Positions 35,475-44,761 of a stretch of 64,000 nt of DNA are shown here, one piece after another (the first letter of the stretch is position 1; the number at the start of each line of letters is the position of its first letter). The notes below the pieces were generated by a model. The model made no database searches, was not told the origin of the DNA, and saw nothing but the letters and a program-made list of their open reading frames with translations. The stretch is from Arthrobacter sp. ISL-85 (GTDB lineage: Bacteria > Actinomycetota > Actinomycetes > Actinomycetales > Micrococcaceae), in the NCBI RefSeq assembly GCF_018613675.1, contig NZ_JAGGPQ010000009.1, forward strand, positions 62,001 to 126,000, given 5' to 3'. The position numbers and the translations under genes are program-made.

Positions 35475-35790
35475 AATACACCCCAAGCTGACGCCGAAAG
35501 CGCCTGACATGGGAGAACATCGGCCAGGCGAAGCTTCCCCTTGTTCTGACGTCGCGCCCCAGTCACAACATCTGACATAGGCACCCATTGCCACAAGCTA
35601 CTTCGCCAAGCCCAGATGTTTTGGCCTACTTCGAGTATTCCAAGCTTTCCCAGGCCCTATGTCCTTCCCCTCCGACTGTCAGGGTGGGATCGGAAAACTT
35701 CCTGAGCCACTGTCAAAGAGACCGGACTGCGCACTATCCTGACGCCGCGCACGAGGGCCGGCTATCGCTCATACTCCTCGGGACCAAGCC
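35475..35790 (+). repeat. Conserved leader region, copy 2 (orphan, no Abi gene)
   Basis: The sequence is similar along about 300 bp to 18725-19022, including TACACCCCAA, CAACATCTGAC, TTTTGGCCTACTTCGAGTAT, CTTTCCC and the promoter-like CTGTCA-19 nt-TATCCT followed by GACGCC. Downstream of 35790 neither the three-stem structure nor an Abi gene is found. It is a diverged duplicate whose effector gene is lost, or an element used for another purpose. Confidence 0.6.
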
Positions 35791-36295
35791 AAGGGGCTAC
35801 GTGACGAAATCTGCATTATCGGCCTTTCAACACCGGACATTTGCGGCCCGTGGGCGGCCAGCCAGGCAGGCAAGAGGCCCTCTCTAGAGCCTCCCTACCA
35901 GCCCCTGCGTCTCCATGCCTCCGCAGCCACCGATAGGACATGAAGACGTCTGCGTCGGAAGGGCGCCCGCAGAAAGGCCCTAAGAGTCGCCGAGAGGCCT
36001 CCCCGCAAAGGAGCCATCCTTTAACCCGCACGGAACCGGAGCTGTGGTGGGTACAGCGTGAATCGCAGCGATGGTAGTAGGGGTGGATGGGCTCGAAGTA
36101 TGCGAGGCCTGGAGGAGTTCACAGGTGATGCTCGGAATCATGGGCGAGGCGGCCCGAGTCATGCGGCAATCTTTGCATATCACTAGGAATGAAAGCTGGC
36201 CCCTGAGCAGCTCGGCTGGACGGCCTTACTCCTGAGAACCACCAGTTCGACACGCGAACCGAGCACTGCGTACTTTTCGGCGCAACCTCTGCAGC
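35791..36295. other. Non-coding stretch after orphan leader copy 2
   Basis: No Abi-like motif and no other gene was recognised. The sequence after the promoter-like boxes is unrelated to that at copy 1. Confidence 0.35.
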
Positions 36296-36943
36296 TCACG
36301 AAAGCGCGTCTAATGCCGCCAGTATCTCTAACGGGTCTGCTCGTTTGGCATGGTCGCTGTCCACGAATGCCCACGATACGCGTCCATCCTGTCCCACCAC
36401 ATATGTAGCCGGAATGACGAGGGTGCGATCGTGCCCGCCGTGTGTGCGGATAAGGTTGTAGCCGCGGTTCTCATAGATGGCAGCAAGTTCCTCGGGGATG
36501 TCAAAAGATAAGCCATAGTCTTGGGCCACAGTCGCGCCAACATCGCTCAGGACATCGAACGTGAGGCCATGCTTCTCAGCGAGTGACAGTGATGCGTCGG
36601 GCACCTGGGGCGAGATTGCGACCAGACAGGCGCCACGGGCCTCAAAAGCGCCTATGTTCGCCTGCAGCGCGCGCAATTCCAGGTTGCAGTATGGACACCA
36701 GCTGCCCCGGTAGAAACTCAGGACAACGGGTCCGTGCCGCAGTAGATCAGACAGTGTTACGAGTTCGTCCGTTGCGTTGGGGAGCGAGAATCGGGGCGCC
36801 TCATCGCCGACGTTCGTTGCTAGCTCCGCTTGTCCATCATCAAAGAGCTTTTTCGCCGCCCGAGCCATTATCTCTGCTTCATCGGGGGTAAGGCGGCCAC
36901 GCCTCTGCTCGTAAATGCGCTCAAGCTTTTCTGTTAAATTCAT
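36296..36943 (-). CDS. Peroxiredoxin-like (AhpC/TSA) protein
   Basis: ATG 36943 is preceded by AGAGGAG, giving 215 residues. SFYRGSWCPYCNLELRAL carries a C-x-x-C active site in a thioredoxin fold, followed by VAISPQVPDASLSLAEKHGL (peroxiredoxin-like helix) and IPATYVVGQDGRVSWAFVDS. An N-terminal helical extension (LTEKLERIYEQRRGRLTPDE) is usual in this subgroup. It likely reduces peroxides or hypohalites. It starts the long stress-gene block. Confidence 0.88.
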   Translation of the reverse strand: MNLTEKLERIYEQRRGRLTPDEAEIMARAAKKLFDDGQAELATNVGDEAPRFSLPNATDELVTLSDLLRHGPVVLSFYRGSWCPYCNLELRALQANIGAFEARGACLVAISPQVPDASLSLAEKHGLTFDVLSDVGATVAQDYGLSFDIPEELAAIYENRGYNLIRTHGGHDRTLVIPATYVVGQDGRVSWAFVDSDHAKRADPLEILAALDALS

Positions 36944-37492
36944 GTCACTCCTCTTGTTGCGTTTCTGGTATTGCATTCCGGCACGACAGACCAGTCCGCC
37001 GAGCTTTTCCTTCCGGGCACTGCGGTTAGCAAGATTCCATGCATCTTAGGGAGGAGGTCCCAGGGCCACCTCTGGGCCGTCAGCTACAGAGCAACGACGT
37101 TAAGGACTGGCCGCCTGATAATTTCCCTTGCTCTGCCGCGGGGTCCACGAGCCACTGGACGGATTCGACTCGCGCGATCATGCTTGCCGAAAAAAGTTTT
37201 CGGGCCGGGAAGCCATCCGCCAGGATCGGTTGCGGATAACAGTTAGTGGTTGGGTTGCAACGGACCTTACGTCCTACCAACCCACACTTTCTTGTTGCCA
37301 GCGCAAGGGACCAAGATGAAGAAGCCCTCGCCGAGTAGCTTCATGCCGCTGTTCCGTGAACCGCCTGACGTGAAGACGAAACGCATGCTGTCCACTTATG
37401 CTGCCCGCAAGATTGTGGTGCGAGCTCTTGTTAGCCAATCACGGCCCCTTCGAATTGCAACGGCCTGCGTGCACAAAGTACCGCGGTATGCA
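36944..37492. other. Stretch with one doubtful short ORF
   Basis: A 60-codon frame from ATG 37316 (MKKPSPSSFMPLFREPPDVK...) ends at 37498. It has a weak ribosome site and no recognised family. Nothing else is supported. Confidence 0.3.
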
Positions 37493-37762
37493 TCATGACC
37501 ACATTTCATCCTCGGTTAGGTCGTTTAAGGCTTCCGCCAGGACCTCTACCTCCACGCCCTTTAGCATCGGGACGTCGCGAACGAATGCATCGACTTCAAG
37601 AATGTCGGCGTTGCCTCCTCGGGCCCAGTATTGAAGCCAAAGCTCCATGACAGTGAAGCGGCCCGCATCGACTAATGATCGGGCTATTGCCCCAACGTCG
37701 GGCTCCTTCATGTGGAGCTCCGGGAACACGGCTTGGTCATGCTTGTCCTTTCGGTAGTGCAT
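37493..37762 (-). CDS. Small acidic helical protein, unknown function
   Basis: From ATG 37762 the 89-residue product contains VGAIARSLVDAGRFTVMELWLQYWARGG, a helix pattern seen in small conserved Arthrobacter hypothetical proteins, and an acidic C-terminus (ALNDLTEDEM). Other in-frame starts exist upstream; the ribosome site is weak. Function unknown. Confidence 0.5.
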   Translation of the reverse strand: MHYRKDKHDQAVFPELHMKEPDVGAIARSLVDAGRFTVMELWLQYWARGGNADILEVDAFVRDVPMLKGVEVEVLAEALNDLTEDEMWS

Positions 37763-37838
37763 GCGCCGGCTTTTCGGATCGCTCTGTTCACACGGCCTTG
37801 GAGTCTCCGGCGGCCCAAACAGTGGGTTTACGGTTCGG

Positions 37839-38343
37839 TCACCGATCGAAGCCCTTCTCCTTGAGCAAGGTCTTAGCCACATCTTTGGGATTTTCTTTGT
37901 TGCTGCCCGATGCTCGTTCATTCAGCATGACGAGATCTTCTGTTGTCAGGGACGCTGAAACATCGTTGAGTACTTCGACGGCCTTCTCAGCGACCCTGTC
38001 GGTACGCATCAGCGGAATGACCGGCTGTGCTGGGAAATTGTTGAGTGGGTCTGCGAGTGTCACCAAATGATGCTGGGCAATAAGAGGTGAGGTGGTGAAG
38101 ACATCCGCCGCTTGAATTATATTTTCGAGCAGGGCTTGGACAGTGATCGGGCCGCCAGCATCACTCAAGGGCGCGAAGCTTGCTGGGACACAACCATAGA
38201 CTGCCTTCAGACCTGGAAGTCCCTGCGGACGGCCCTGAGCTTCAGGAGGCATCCCTAGGGAGACCGCACGAGGTGAGACCGACCATGATCACTGAGACAG
38301 CTGTCAAAAAGGTCAGCTTCTTAGAGGTTGGGGACTTGTTCAT
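37839..38343 (-). pseudogene. Glycine-betaine/choline ABC solute-binding lipoprotein (OsmF/ProX type), internal deletion
   Basis: ATG 38343 with AAGGAGG upstream starts a lipoprotein signal peptide (LTFLTAVSVIMVGLTSCG). After 36 residues the frame stops. In another frame follows the C-terminal third of a QAT-type binding protein: GLPGLKAVYG, LLENIIQAADVFTTSPLIAQ, VPLMRTDR-like VIPLMRTDRVAEKAVEVLND and LTTEDLVMLNERASG. About 150 central residues are deleted. The secretion signal survives but no ligand site can form. Confidence 0.8.
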
Positions 38344-39023
38344 GATGTGTGTCCTCCTTAAGGAAGCTTGAAATGACCTTGCTGGTGGAAGGCAGTCAGA
38401 GGCCCGTATGGAGAGCTCGGAACCGGGAGTGGGCAGGGCAGTCAACCCGGGGCTTGCCCTTCCTGGCGACGAAAAAAATACAAGGTTTTCGATGGATCTG
38501 GATCCCCCTGCTCGTACAAGGGCATAATCGCTTTCTTGATTCGAGATCACTCGCGTTCTTTTGGGATGTCTGAACGCCGCACGGCGTATCGGTACGCGAC
38601 GGTATCGGTCTCGACTTTAAATCCGGCGAGGTCCATTTCGGAAGCCTGTTCGAATTCATCGTTCAAATGCACAACTGGTGCAAAGTAGTCGCCCCGCGAG
38701 GCCGGTCCCAGGAGTACATATGCCCACCAGGACGGATGAAGGCATCGTCGAATTGAGACAACTACCCGTGCGAAGCGTCGAACTCTTCTCACAAACATCT
38801 GGAAACCTCATTTCGCTGTAGTATCGCGCGCTCGTTTCGCGGAAAAGAGCGTTCAAGTTCTCTTTCACAAAGTGGGTTTCATCCTCTGGTCGCCCCCCTC
38901 TTTTATTTCCTTCTCGCGTCGTTCATGGAGCGGGTATCGGCGCAGCGGTTTTTGTACGAGCCTGTGTCTACTGCGACTCAGCCCTTGAAAATGCAATCTT
39001 TGACCAACAATTTTGGGGCCGGG
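38344..39023 (-). other. Stretch with doubtful minus-strand coding traces
   Basis: A minus-strand frame ending at 38547 (CLHPSWWAYVLLGP...AYRYAVRRSDIPKERE) has protein-like composition. A second frame from 38868 begins MKENLNALFRETSARYYSEM. They could be two parts of one frameshifted gene of unknown family. Nothing else was identified. Confidence 0.35.
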
Positions 39024-39500
39024 CTAGGAAAGGTCCTGCTGGAAGGCTATGATTTTGTCATTATCGCTGTCAGGACCGGCCGGAGAGTGCTTGGGATAGG
39101 CTCCGGAGCCAGGACGGGTTTTGTCGATGAGATCGAGGTACTGAGTGTTGCGTGCGATGAATTCGCCGACCACTGGGCAGATAATGGTTATCTTCTTTCC
39201 ACTGGGACGTATTTCGTCCAAGACGCGGCCTATGAGCTCCGTTGCGACCCCATGGTTCCGATAGGCGTGGCTGACCCAAGTTGAAAGCAGCACCACGCGG
39301 CCGCCGACGAAACGATAGGTGAGTTCCGCAATCGCCTCGGCACCCAGTACGGCGATCCATCTTCCCCGTTCAGCATCATTGATTACGTCGAGGTCCCACT
39401 CCGATTCGAAGCCATTACTGGTCTTTTCTTGGAGACCCGCGATGAGCTCGGCGTTCCGCTCCTCACGGTTTTTTGCTTCGGTATCAAGGCTAGTTGTCAC
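39024..39500 (-). CDS. GNAT-family N-acetyltransferase-like protein (small YjdJ-type), copy 1
   Basis: The 158-residue protein contains the compact acetyltransferase pattern AELTYRFVGGRVVLLSTWV, then AYRNHGVATELIGRVLDEIR with the acetyl-CoA loop R-N-H-G-V-A, and KITIICPVVGEFIARNTQYLDLI. It is a paralogue of the next gene and of 42054-42443. Substrate unknown; possibly protein or small-molecule acetylation in stress. Confidence 0.85.
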   Translation of the reverse strand: MTTSLDTEAKNREERNAELIAGLQEKTSNGFESEWDLDVINDAERGRWIAVLGAEAIAELTYRFVGGRVVLLSTWVSHAYRNHGVATELIGRVLDEIRPSGKKITIICPVVGEFIARNTQYLDLIDKTRPGSGAYPKHSPAGPDSDNDKIIAFQQDLS

Positions 39501-39535
39501 GTTGAACTTTCTCTGGCGGAGAGGAATTTGTTGGT

Positions 39536-39994
39536 CTAGGAGTGGCGGGACCGGTGGGTTACGCCAGGATGCTGGGGGTTGATGAGGTCTGAGTATTCAG
39601 GGTTGCGGTCGATGAATGTGCGAACGATTGGACACATGATCGTGACGGTTTTACCTTGTGCCCGTACATCGTCGAGGACTCGTCGGATCAGTTCGGTCCC
39701 GATGCCTTGTTTTCGGAAGTCGGGGAACACCGATGTAGCCAGAAGTACGAGTCTGTCGGCGCCAGCTACGTTATAGGTAAGGCCCGCAATTTCGGTGTCA
39801 CCGACAATGGCTTCGTATGTCCCGGTTTTCTCGTCATTGACCATATAGAAGTCAAAGGCTGGTGCGTGGGCGTCATCGATAACTTCCTGGATGAGGACGG
39901 TTTGGTCCTGGCTGAGGATTCCATTCCCATCCGGGTATCCGGCTTGGTCGAGGTATTCGAAGTCATAGTGAGTGGGTTCAGCTGGTTCAGCCAT
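39536..39994 (-). CDS. GNAT-family N-acetyltransferase-like protein, copy 2
   Basis: The 152-residue product shares with copy 1 the core IAGLTYNVAGADRLVLLATSVF, the CoA loop FRKQGIGTELIRRVLDDVRAQ and VTIMCPIVRTFIDRNPEYSD. It lies 35 nt upstream of copy 1 in the same direction, so they are probably one operon that arose by duplication. Confidence 0.87.
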   Translation of the reverse strand: MAEPAEPTHYDFEYLDQAGYPDGNGILSQDQTVLIQEVIDDAHAPAFDFYMVNDEKTGTYEAIVGDTEIAGLTYNVAGADRLVLLATSVFPDFRKQGIGTELIRRVLDDVRAQGKTVTIMCPIVRTFIDRNPEYSDLINPQHPGVTHRSRHS

Positions 39995-40038
39995 GAAACG
40001 TTCCTTTCGTGATTGCTCGTCCGCGAGGATGCTGTCCC

Positions 40039-40956
40039 CTACGGGCGCACCCGGATGATCGTCTTCCCGTTCCTTCGTTCGGAAGGGTTGAGGGCAGTGG
40101 CCGCTTCGGCCAACGGGCCGACCTCTCCGATGTTCGTCCGCAGCCGTCCGTCCCGAATCCTCTGGACGATTTCGCCCAGCTGCTCGCGATCTGACTCGAC
40201 AACGAAATCCACTGCGAGGCCATCCTCAGGGCGAGCTTCGATCGCCCCGGTGATGCTCACCAGCGTCCCTCCCGGGCGGATCAGGGGGACGCTTTGCTTT
40301 TGAATCTCTCCCCCAATCACGTCGAATACGAGATCAACTCCGTCTACATCCTGCAGCCCATCGGTAGCCAGATCGACGAACTCGTGTGCTCCGAAGTCAA
40401 GTGCTTTTTGCCGGTCGGCGCTGCGCCCCGTGCCGATGACATAGGCGCCTGCTTCTCGTGCCAGCTGAGTCACCATTGTCCCGACTGCCCCGGCCGCGCC
40501 GTGCACCAGAATTCCTTGCCCTGATTTGAGACGGCCATGCACGAACAATCCTTGCCAGGCGGTCAAACCCGAGATTGGCAGGCTCGCGCCAACGACGAAA
40601 TCGATGTCGCCGGGCAGTGGCGCAAGATTGCGTGCCTCGACGGCCACGTACTCTGCCAAGGTGCCATCCCGATGCCAGTCAGAGATGCCAAACACCCGCT
40701 GGCCTATAGTCAACCCTGTAGTGCCGTAACCCAGGGAGGTCACAATTCCCGCCAGTTCATGGCCCAGAATGGATGGTGCCCGGTCCCTGCCGGCGCGATC
40801 GGCCCAGGTTGAAGACCAGTCGACTTCTGTTGGGACGAACCCCGAGGCATGGACCTCAACGATGACATCATTTATCGCTGCCGACGGCTTCGGACGCTCC
40901 GCAATGCTCAACCCGGTCAATCCTGCGGACGGATCCGTCACCACAATTGCTTTCAT
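40039..40956 (-). CDS. NADP-dependent quinone-type oxidoreductase (MDR family)
   Basis: ATG 40956 (AGGGAG upstream) gives 305 residues. N-terminal GroES-like domain: DVIVEVHASGFVPTEVDWSS and GHELAGIVTSLGYG. Nucleotide-binding loop: ILVHGAAGAVGTMVTQLA. No structural-zinc cysteines. Such enzymes reduce quinones, enones or related electrophiles with NADPH. It is close in type to 53540-54496 and 57869-58780. It reads toward the GNAT pair 45 nt away and may be co-transcribed with it. Confidence 0.9.
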   Translation of the reverse strand: MKAIVVTDPSAGLTGLSIAERPKPSAAINDVIVEVHASGFVPTEVDWSSTWADRAGRDRAPSILGHELAGIVTSLGYGTTGLTIGQRVFGISDWHRDGTLAEYVAVEARNLAPLPGDIDFVVGASLPISGLTAWQGLFVHGRLKSGQGILVHGAAGAVGTMVTQLAREAGAYVIGTGRSADRQKALDFGAHEFVDLATDGLQDVDGVDLVFDVIGGEIQKQSVPLIRPGGTLVSITGAIEARPEDGLAVDFVVESDREQLGEIVQRIRDGRLRTNIGEVGPLAEAATALNPSERRNGKTIIRVRP

Positions 40957-41251
40957 TGCGAAGCTCCCTTGTTCGATCGCGCATGGATAGCGGTTTAGTT
41001 TCAAACTCTTAGTGGCACAAAGGCTCTGCGTCTTACCACCAAATGCCCAAAAGGGGCGACCCCAGGACGTTGCCCATGCGGCTCAGGCCTGGCCGGTTAC
41101 CTGTGTTGCGATATTCCTACCAACAGGTGAGCAGGTCAACAGCCGGTGCCGTCAGATGGTGGTGACCTCGTAGATTCCGAATCACCCGAGCGTGCTGAAG
41201 CGTTAAACTGCCGGGGCCTCGAGCGACGTCTCCTCCGAAAGACGGAGGTGG

Positions 41252-41707
41252 TCAACGAAAGTCATCAGGATCGATGACGATGTGCATGGCAGCTTCTTCT
41301 GCAGATGCAGCTCCCCCATCAATGCCGACATCGTTCGCCAGATAGTCAGTGGAATGGTCTGTGCTTTCAGGAAAAGCCCAGGCGAGTCGGCCGGCTCGAA
41401 CCGAGCCAACCTGATCGTCAATGACCTCGCCATCCGTGTCACTTGTATCACCGATACCGTCCCCGTAAAAACCATCGACATCGTCGGGTATCTCTCGCGC
41501 TAGCCGGTCGGATAGAGACTCGTGTGACCGCGCTTCCCGCACTGTGAAACCCCAAGACAGATCGGCCGGGCGCCTATCCAGCGGAGCGTATCCGGTCTCC
41601 TCAACATCGTCGTCGAATTCATCGCTATCCAAGCTCTCATCGGGTGGAAGTAGGCCGAAGTTCTCGGCCGAACTTCCAAAAAAGTTGCTCTCATCGGTGC
41701 TAGGCAT
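41252..41707 (-). CDS. DUF5709 protein
   Basis: The 151-residue acidic protein (SLDSDEFDDDVEETGYAPLDRRP then GFTVREARSHESLSDRLARE) follows the actinobacterial DUF5709 pattern of D-E-L-D-E-V-L-D-x-G-Y-x-P-P-D-R. The C-terminal DVGIDGGAASAEEAAMHIV fits too. Function is unknown; the family is often linked to stress loci. ATG 41707 has GGGAGG upstream. Confidence 0.8.
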   Translation of the reverse strand: MPSTDESNFFGSSAENFGLLPPDESLDSDEFDDDVEETGYAPLDRRPADLSWGFTVREARSHESLSDRLAREIPDDVDGFYGDGIGDTSDTDGEVIDDQVGSVRAGRLAWAFPESTDHSTDYLANDVGIDGGAASAEEAAMHIVIDPDDFR

Positions 41708-42053
41708 CACGTCGCCTCCCTATCGAATTGATGCAAGTTAGTGGCGCTCTCCAATCAAGTCTTACAACCACGGATGCCACCTCTTTGAAGCCCGGGTTTG
41801 GCCTACGCAAGTGGGCAGCCTGGTGGTAAGACCGCGCCGAAACTCGACGCCTATGAGTACGTACACGTGGGACTCGAGAACCCTCTTGGCTGAGGCCGAG
41901 TTCCCACCCACAACGAAAAATCGGCGACGGAACACCTCACCCATCGCTTTGGCCGGTGGGTGACCGGACTGGGGTGGCGCTGGAAGTCAATGACTATCCC
42001 TGCTGAGTGAAACGCCCTGCTGCTGCTGAACCAACGAGCAATAAGGAGCCGCC
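41708..42053. other. Divergent intergenic region between DUF5709 and GNAT copy 3
   Basis: Promoters in both directions are expected. I saw no gene and no copy of the stress dyad here. Confidence 0.35.
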
Positions 42054-42443
42054 ATGGCGAAAAATCTCGCAGGCGCGTTTGCCCTCACCGTTAAAGAACA
42101 GCACCACATCGACCTCGATCAATCATCTAGCGAATGCGCGTCTGCGGAAGATCTCATCATCATCGACAACAGACGTATCGGCCTCTATGAGGGCGTATTC
42201 GGGCGAATGATTGTCGGCGGTGTCGTCTACAAGAAAACAGGAAACTGCATTATGATTTTGGGAACATCGGTGTTCCCCAACTTTAGAGACATGGAAATAC
42301 CGCCGAAGCTTCTCAACCGGATTTTGGAAGAGATTCGTGCCCAAGGCCGAACCGTAGCGGCAATATGCCCATATGCAGCCGAGTTCATAACTGCACATCC
42401 AGAATACGCGGATTTACTTGATCCCTTGCTTGGGCGAGCATAA
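42054..42443 (+). CDS. GNAT-like protein, copy 3, with degenerate acetyl-CoA loop
   Basis: The 129-residue product shares the core of copies 1 and 2 (GGVVYKKTGNCIMILGTSVF; LLNRILEEIRAQGRTVAAICP; FITAHPEYADLLDP). Its CoA loop reads FRDMEIPPKLL instead of FRKQGIGTELI, so both loop glycines are gone. It may have lost acetyltransferase activity or bind something else. AAGGAG precedes ATG 42054. The thioredoxin gene follows 75 nt downstream. Confidence 0.8.
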   Translation: MAKNLAGAFALTVKEQHHIDLDQSSSECASAEDLIIIDNRRIGLYEGVFGRMIVGGVVYKKTGNCIMILGTSVFPNFRDMEIPPKLLNRILEEIRAQGRTVAAICPYAAEFITAHPEYADLLDPLLGRA

Positions 42444-42518
42444 AAACCAGCTGATCGAACTTCAAATGAACAACCAGCTTCACAAATATAATGAAAACGC
42501 ATCGAGGAGAATAACATC

Positions 42519-42899
42519 ATGACTACCATCGAACTTACGGACGATAATTTTGAAACCACTATCAAGGACAACGACATAGTCTTGGTCGATTTTTGGGCTA
42601 CATGGTGTGGGCCCTGCCGGCAATTTGCTCCGATATTCGAACAATCCGCAACGGATAACCCCGACATCGTCCACGGCAAGCTTGATACCGAGGTTGCACA
42701 ACGCATAGCTGCGGCGGCGGGTATCTCTGCAATTCCCACCCTGATGGCGTTCCGCGAGGGCATTGTCGTTTTCAACCAGCCAGGTGCCCTGCCTGCCGCC
42801 GCATTAGCTGAGATCGTAGCCGAAGTCAGGAACCTGGACATGAGCGATATCCGCAATAAAGTGCACGCTGCCAATGAGGCAGGGACGCCGGAACGCTGA
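42519..42899 (+). CDS. Thioredoxin
   Basis: The 126-residue protein has the classical active site WATWCGPCRQ (Cys30, Cys33), the cis-proline segment AAGISAIPTLMAFREG and a C-terminal extension of about 20 residues. GAGGAG lies upstream of ATG 42519. It would reduce the nearby MsrA, MsrB and peroxiredoxin-type enzymes. Confidence 0.93.
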   Translation: MTTIELTDDNFETTIKDNDIVLVDFWATWCGPCRQFAPIFEQSATDNPDIVHGKLDTEVAQRIAAAAGISAIPTLMAFREGIVVFNQPGALPAAALAEIVAEVRNLDMSDIRNKVHAANEAGTPER

Positions 42900-43092
42900 T
42901 CGTGGATGTGGCTTGTGCAAACACTGTCAGAACTATAGGTTCCGGGAGCTGTCGCCAAGCATCCAAGGTAGCAGTCTCACAGATCGGAGCCAGTTCTGAA
43001 GCGAACACAACGGGACATGTCATGTGGATGCCGGGCATACTCCTGGTCATCGAGACTGTCAACGGCTAGGTTCCGGTCACCGCTCGTGTTCC

Positions 43093-43737
43093 CTACACAA
43101 CTTCAATGTGCTCACGAGCTAGTAGGTGCAGATGATCGATCGAGACATCAAGCGCAATCGCCATTGGGGTCACGTCCCGTGACGTCTGGGCTAAGAGATA
43201 TCCACCTTGGAGTGCTGCAATCAATCCTGTGGCGAGTTGTTCGACGTCCGCGTCCTCCGGAATCAGCCCGTCCTGCTGAAACCGGCGGAGGAGATCCGCG
43301 AAGAGTTCCTCCCAGGCAGTGAAGAGGTCCTGGAGCTGCACCCGTGCAATCGCGTCCTGATCGGCGACTTCATTCGCCAGCGAACCCAAGGAACAGCCGT
43401 ATTTTCCCTCGTGTAAGGCGTTGGTTTCAACGACCGCATCCCTCCAACGACGTAGGCCGGCGAACGTTCTTACGTTTCCTAGTCGTTCGCGTTCACCGGC
43501 TATTCTTCGTGCACCTACAAATTCGATGACCGCCCGTACCAGAGCAGGCTTATCTTCAAAGTGTCGGTACAACTGCGACTTGCTAACCTTGCTCACTGCG
43601 GCGACATCATCCAATGTCGTTCCACCGACCCCGCGCACGCGCATCAGGTCAGCTGCTGTCGCGACAATGCGAGCCCTCGTCTTCTCGCCACGCACAGTCA
43701 AACGTGCCGGTGCAGCTGTCTGAAAGTTTTCCTCCAC
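43093..43737 (-). CDS. TetR/AcrR-family regulator
   Basis: The 214-residue protein has a TetR helix-turn-helix (IVATAADLMRVRGVGGTTLD then VSKVSKSQLYRHFEDKPALV) and a C-terminal domain with GCSLGSLANEVADQDAIARV and ALQGGYLLAQTSRD. The same motifs occur in the regulator at 61458-62099 (GCSLGALASEIVKTD; YQGGSLLAQIEDD), so the two are paralogues. No copy of the GGACGATATCGTCC dyad lies upstream of this gene. The 200-bp gap to the thioredoxin gene has no other feature. Confidence 0.9.
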   Translation of the reverse strand: MEENFQTAAPARLTVRGEKTRARIVATAADLMRVRGVGGTTLDDVAAVSKVSKSQLYRHFEDKPALVRAVIEFVGARRIAGERERLGNVRTFAGLRRWRDAVVETNALHEGKYGCSLGSLANEVADQDAIARVQLQDLFTAWEELFADLLRRFQQDGLIPEDADVEQLATGLIAALQGGYLLAQTSRDVTPMAIALDVSIDHLHLLAREHIEVV

Positions 43738-44110
43738 AGGGTCATTTTACTTCCGGAGAGCAGTTCCATCATATTGACGCAACCAACTCGTCCGTTCACG
43801 ACGCTCACGACGACGGTTCTGGCTGAATGTGCGGCCTTGGACCGAAGGCATAGAGCGTGATCTGTTCCGTTTCGGGCAGGAGGATCACAAGAATGGGCGG
43901 CATACAGGCTTGACGCAAAAACCCTGCCATCCACCTGCTTGGGTTTCGGTCCGCGGACTCGCGGGAAGCAGCGCCAAAGATCCTTTCCCGACTGCATTTG
44001 GGTTCCATCCCAGGAAAGCTCACACCACACCCCACCAGGCAAGCCTTCCCGTTGGATGGATGGACATCCCCTTCCCCTGCCACACCGGGCATGTGCAAAC
44101 TTCCGTTCAC
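43738..44110. other. Stretch without supported genes
   Basis: It contains the upstream region of the TetR gene and the 3' end region of the RraA-like gene. Nothing else was recognised. Confidence 0.3.
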
Positions 44111-44761
44111 CTAATGTCCGCCGGCGCGCTTCGCACCCTGTTCTTCAGCACTTATGCGCTTCAACGTTGTTGCTTCTTCGTGTTCGATGGTGATCGCAAG
44201 ACGAAAAGCCTCGTCCACTAGGGCTGATGGAATGATTACGGCACCCGCGGCGTCGGCATACACGAAGTCCCCCGGCAGAACAGTGACGCCTCCGATAACC
44301 ACCGGAACATTCGCTGCAACAGGAATCAGGTCTGCCGTGCCTGCCTTCACTGTCTCACCGCCACAGTAGAAGACAGGGTCGTAGTCTTTCAACTCACCGA
44401 AGTCCCGCAGTCGGCCCTCCGTGAGCAACCCTGCAAGTTGGTGGTTGTGAAGCCGTGAAAGCTTCATACCACCACCAACGGAAACATGCGGTTGACCGCC
44501 GCTGTCCAGGACTAAGACGAGCCCGGTAGGGTCGTCGCCGACGGCCTCGTAAAAAAGGCGGGCAAAATTGTTGACCTGTGCGTCGTGAAGATCCTTGCGG
44601 AACGGAACAAACCGCATGGTTACGGCTTCACCTCTTAGTAAGCGTCCAGGAGTTGGTGTGACAAGGTCGAGTACATGAACCCGGTCTGTCGAGAGTCGTC
44701 CGAGTGCATCCGTCAGTGCCGCCGTCGACACCTGCGGTGGGAGACTAGGGAAATCTTTCAT
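44111..44761 (-). CDS. RraA/HMG-aldolase-like protein
   Basis: The 216-residue product keeps the fold of class-II 4-hydroxy-4-methyl-2-oxoglutarate aldolase/RraA proteins: TAALTDALGRL at the start, LVLDSGGQPHVSVGGGMKLS, LLTEGRLRDFGEL and PGDFVYADAAGAVIIP. Catalytic members have G-x-x-x-D...R-D; here the loop reads T-E-G-R-L-R-D. It may be an aldolase or oxaloacetate decarboxylase, or an RNase-E-inhibitor-like protein; in actinobacteria the former is more likely. Confidence 0.8.
   Translation of the reverse strand: MKDFPSLPPQVSTAALTDALGRLSTDRVHVLDLVTPTPGRLLRGEAVTMRFVPFRKDLHDAQVNNFARLFYEAVGDDPTGLVLVLDSGGQPHVSVGGGMKLSRLHNHQLAGLLTEGRLRDFGELKDYDPVFYCGGETVKAGTADLIPVAANVPVVIGGVTVLPGDFVYADAAGAVIIPSALVDEAFRLAITIEHEEATTLKRISAEEQGAKRAGGH

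Noticed and set aside
43738..43860. Stress dyad upstream of the first TetR gene
   Set aside because: Only isolated CGTCC-type half-sites occur; no 14-bp dyad is present.
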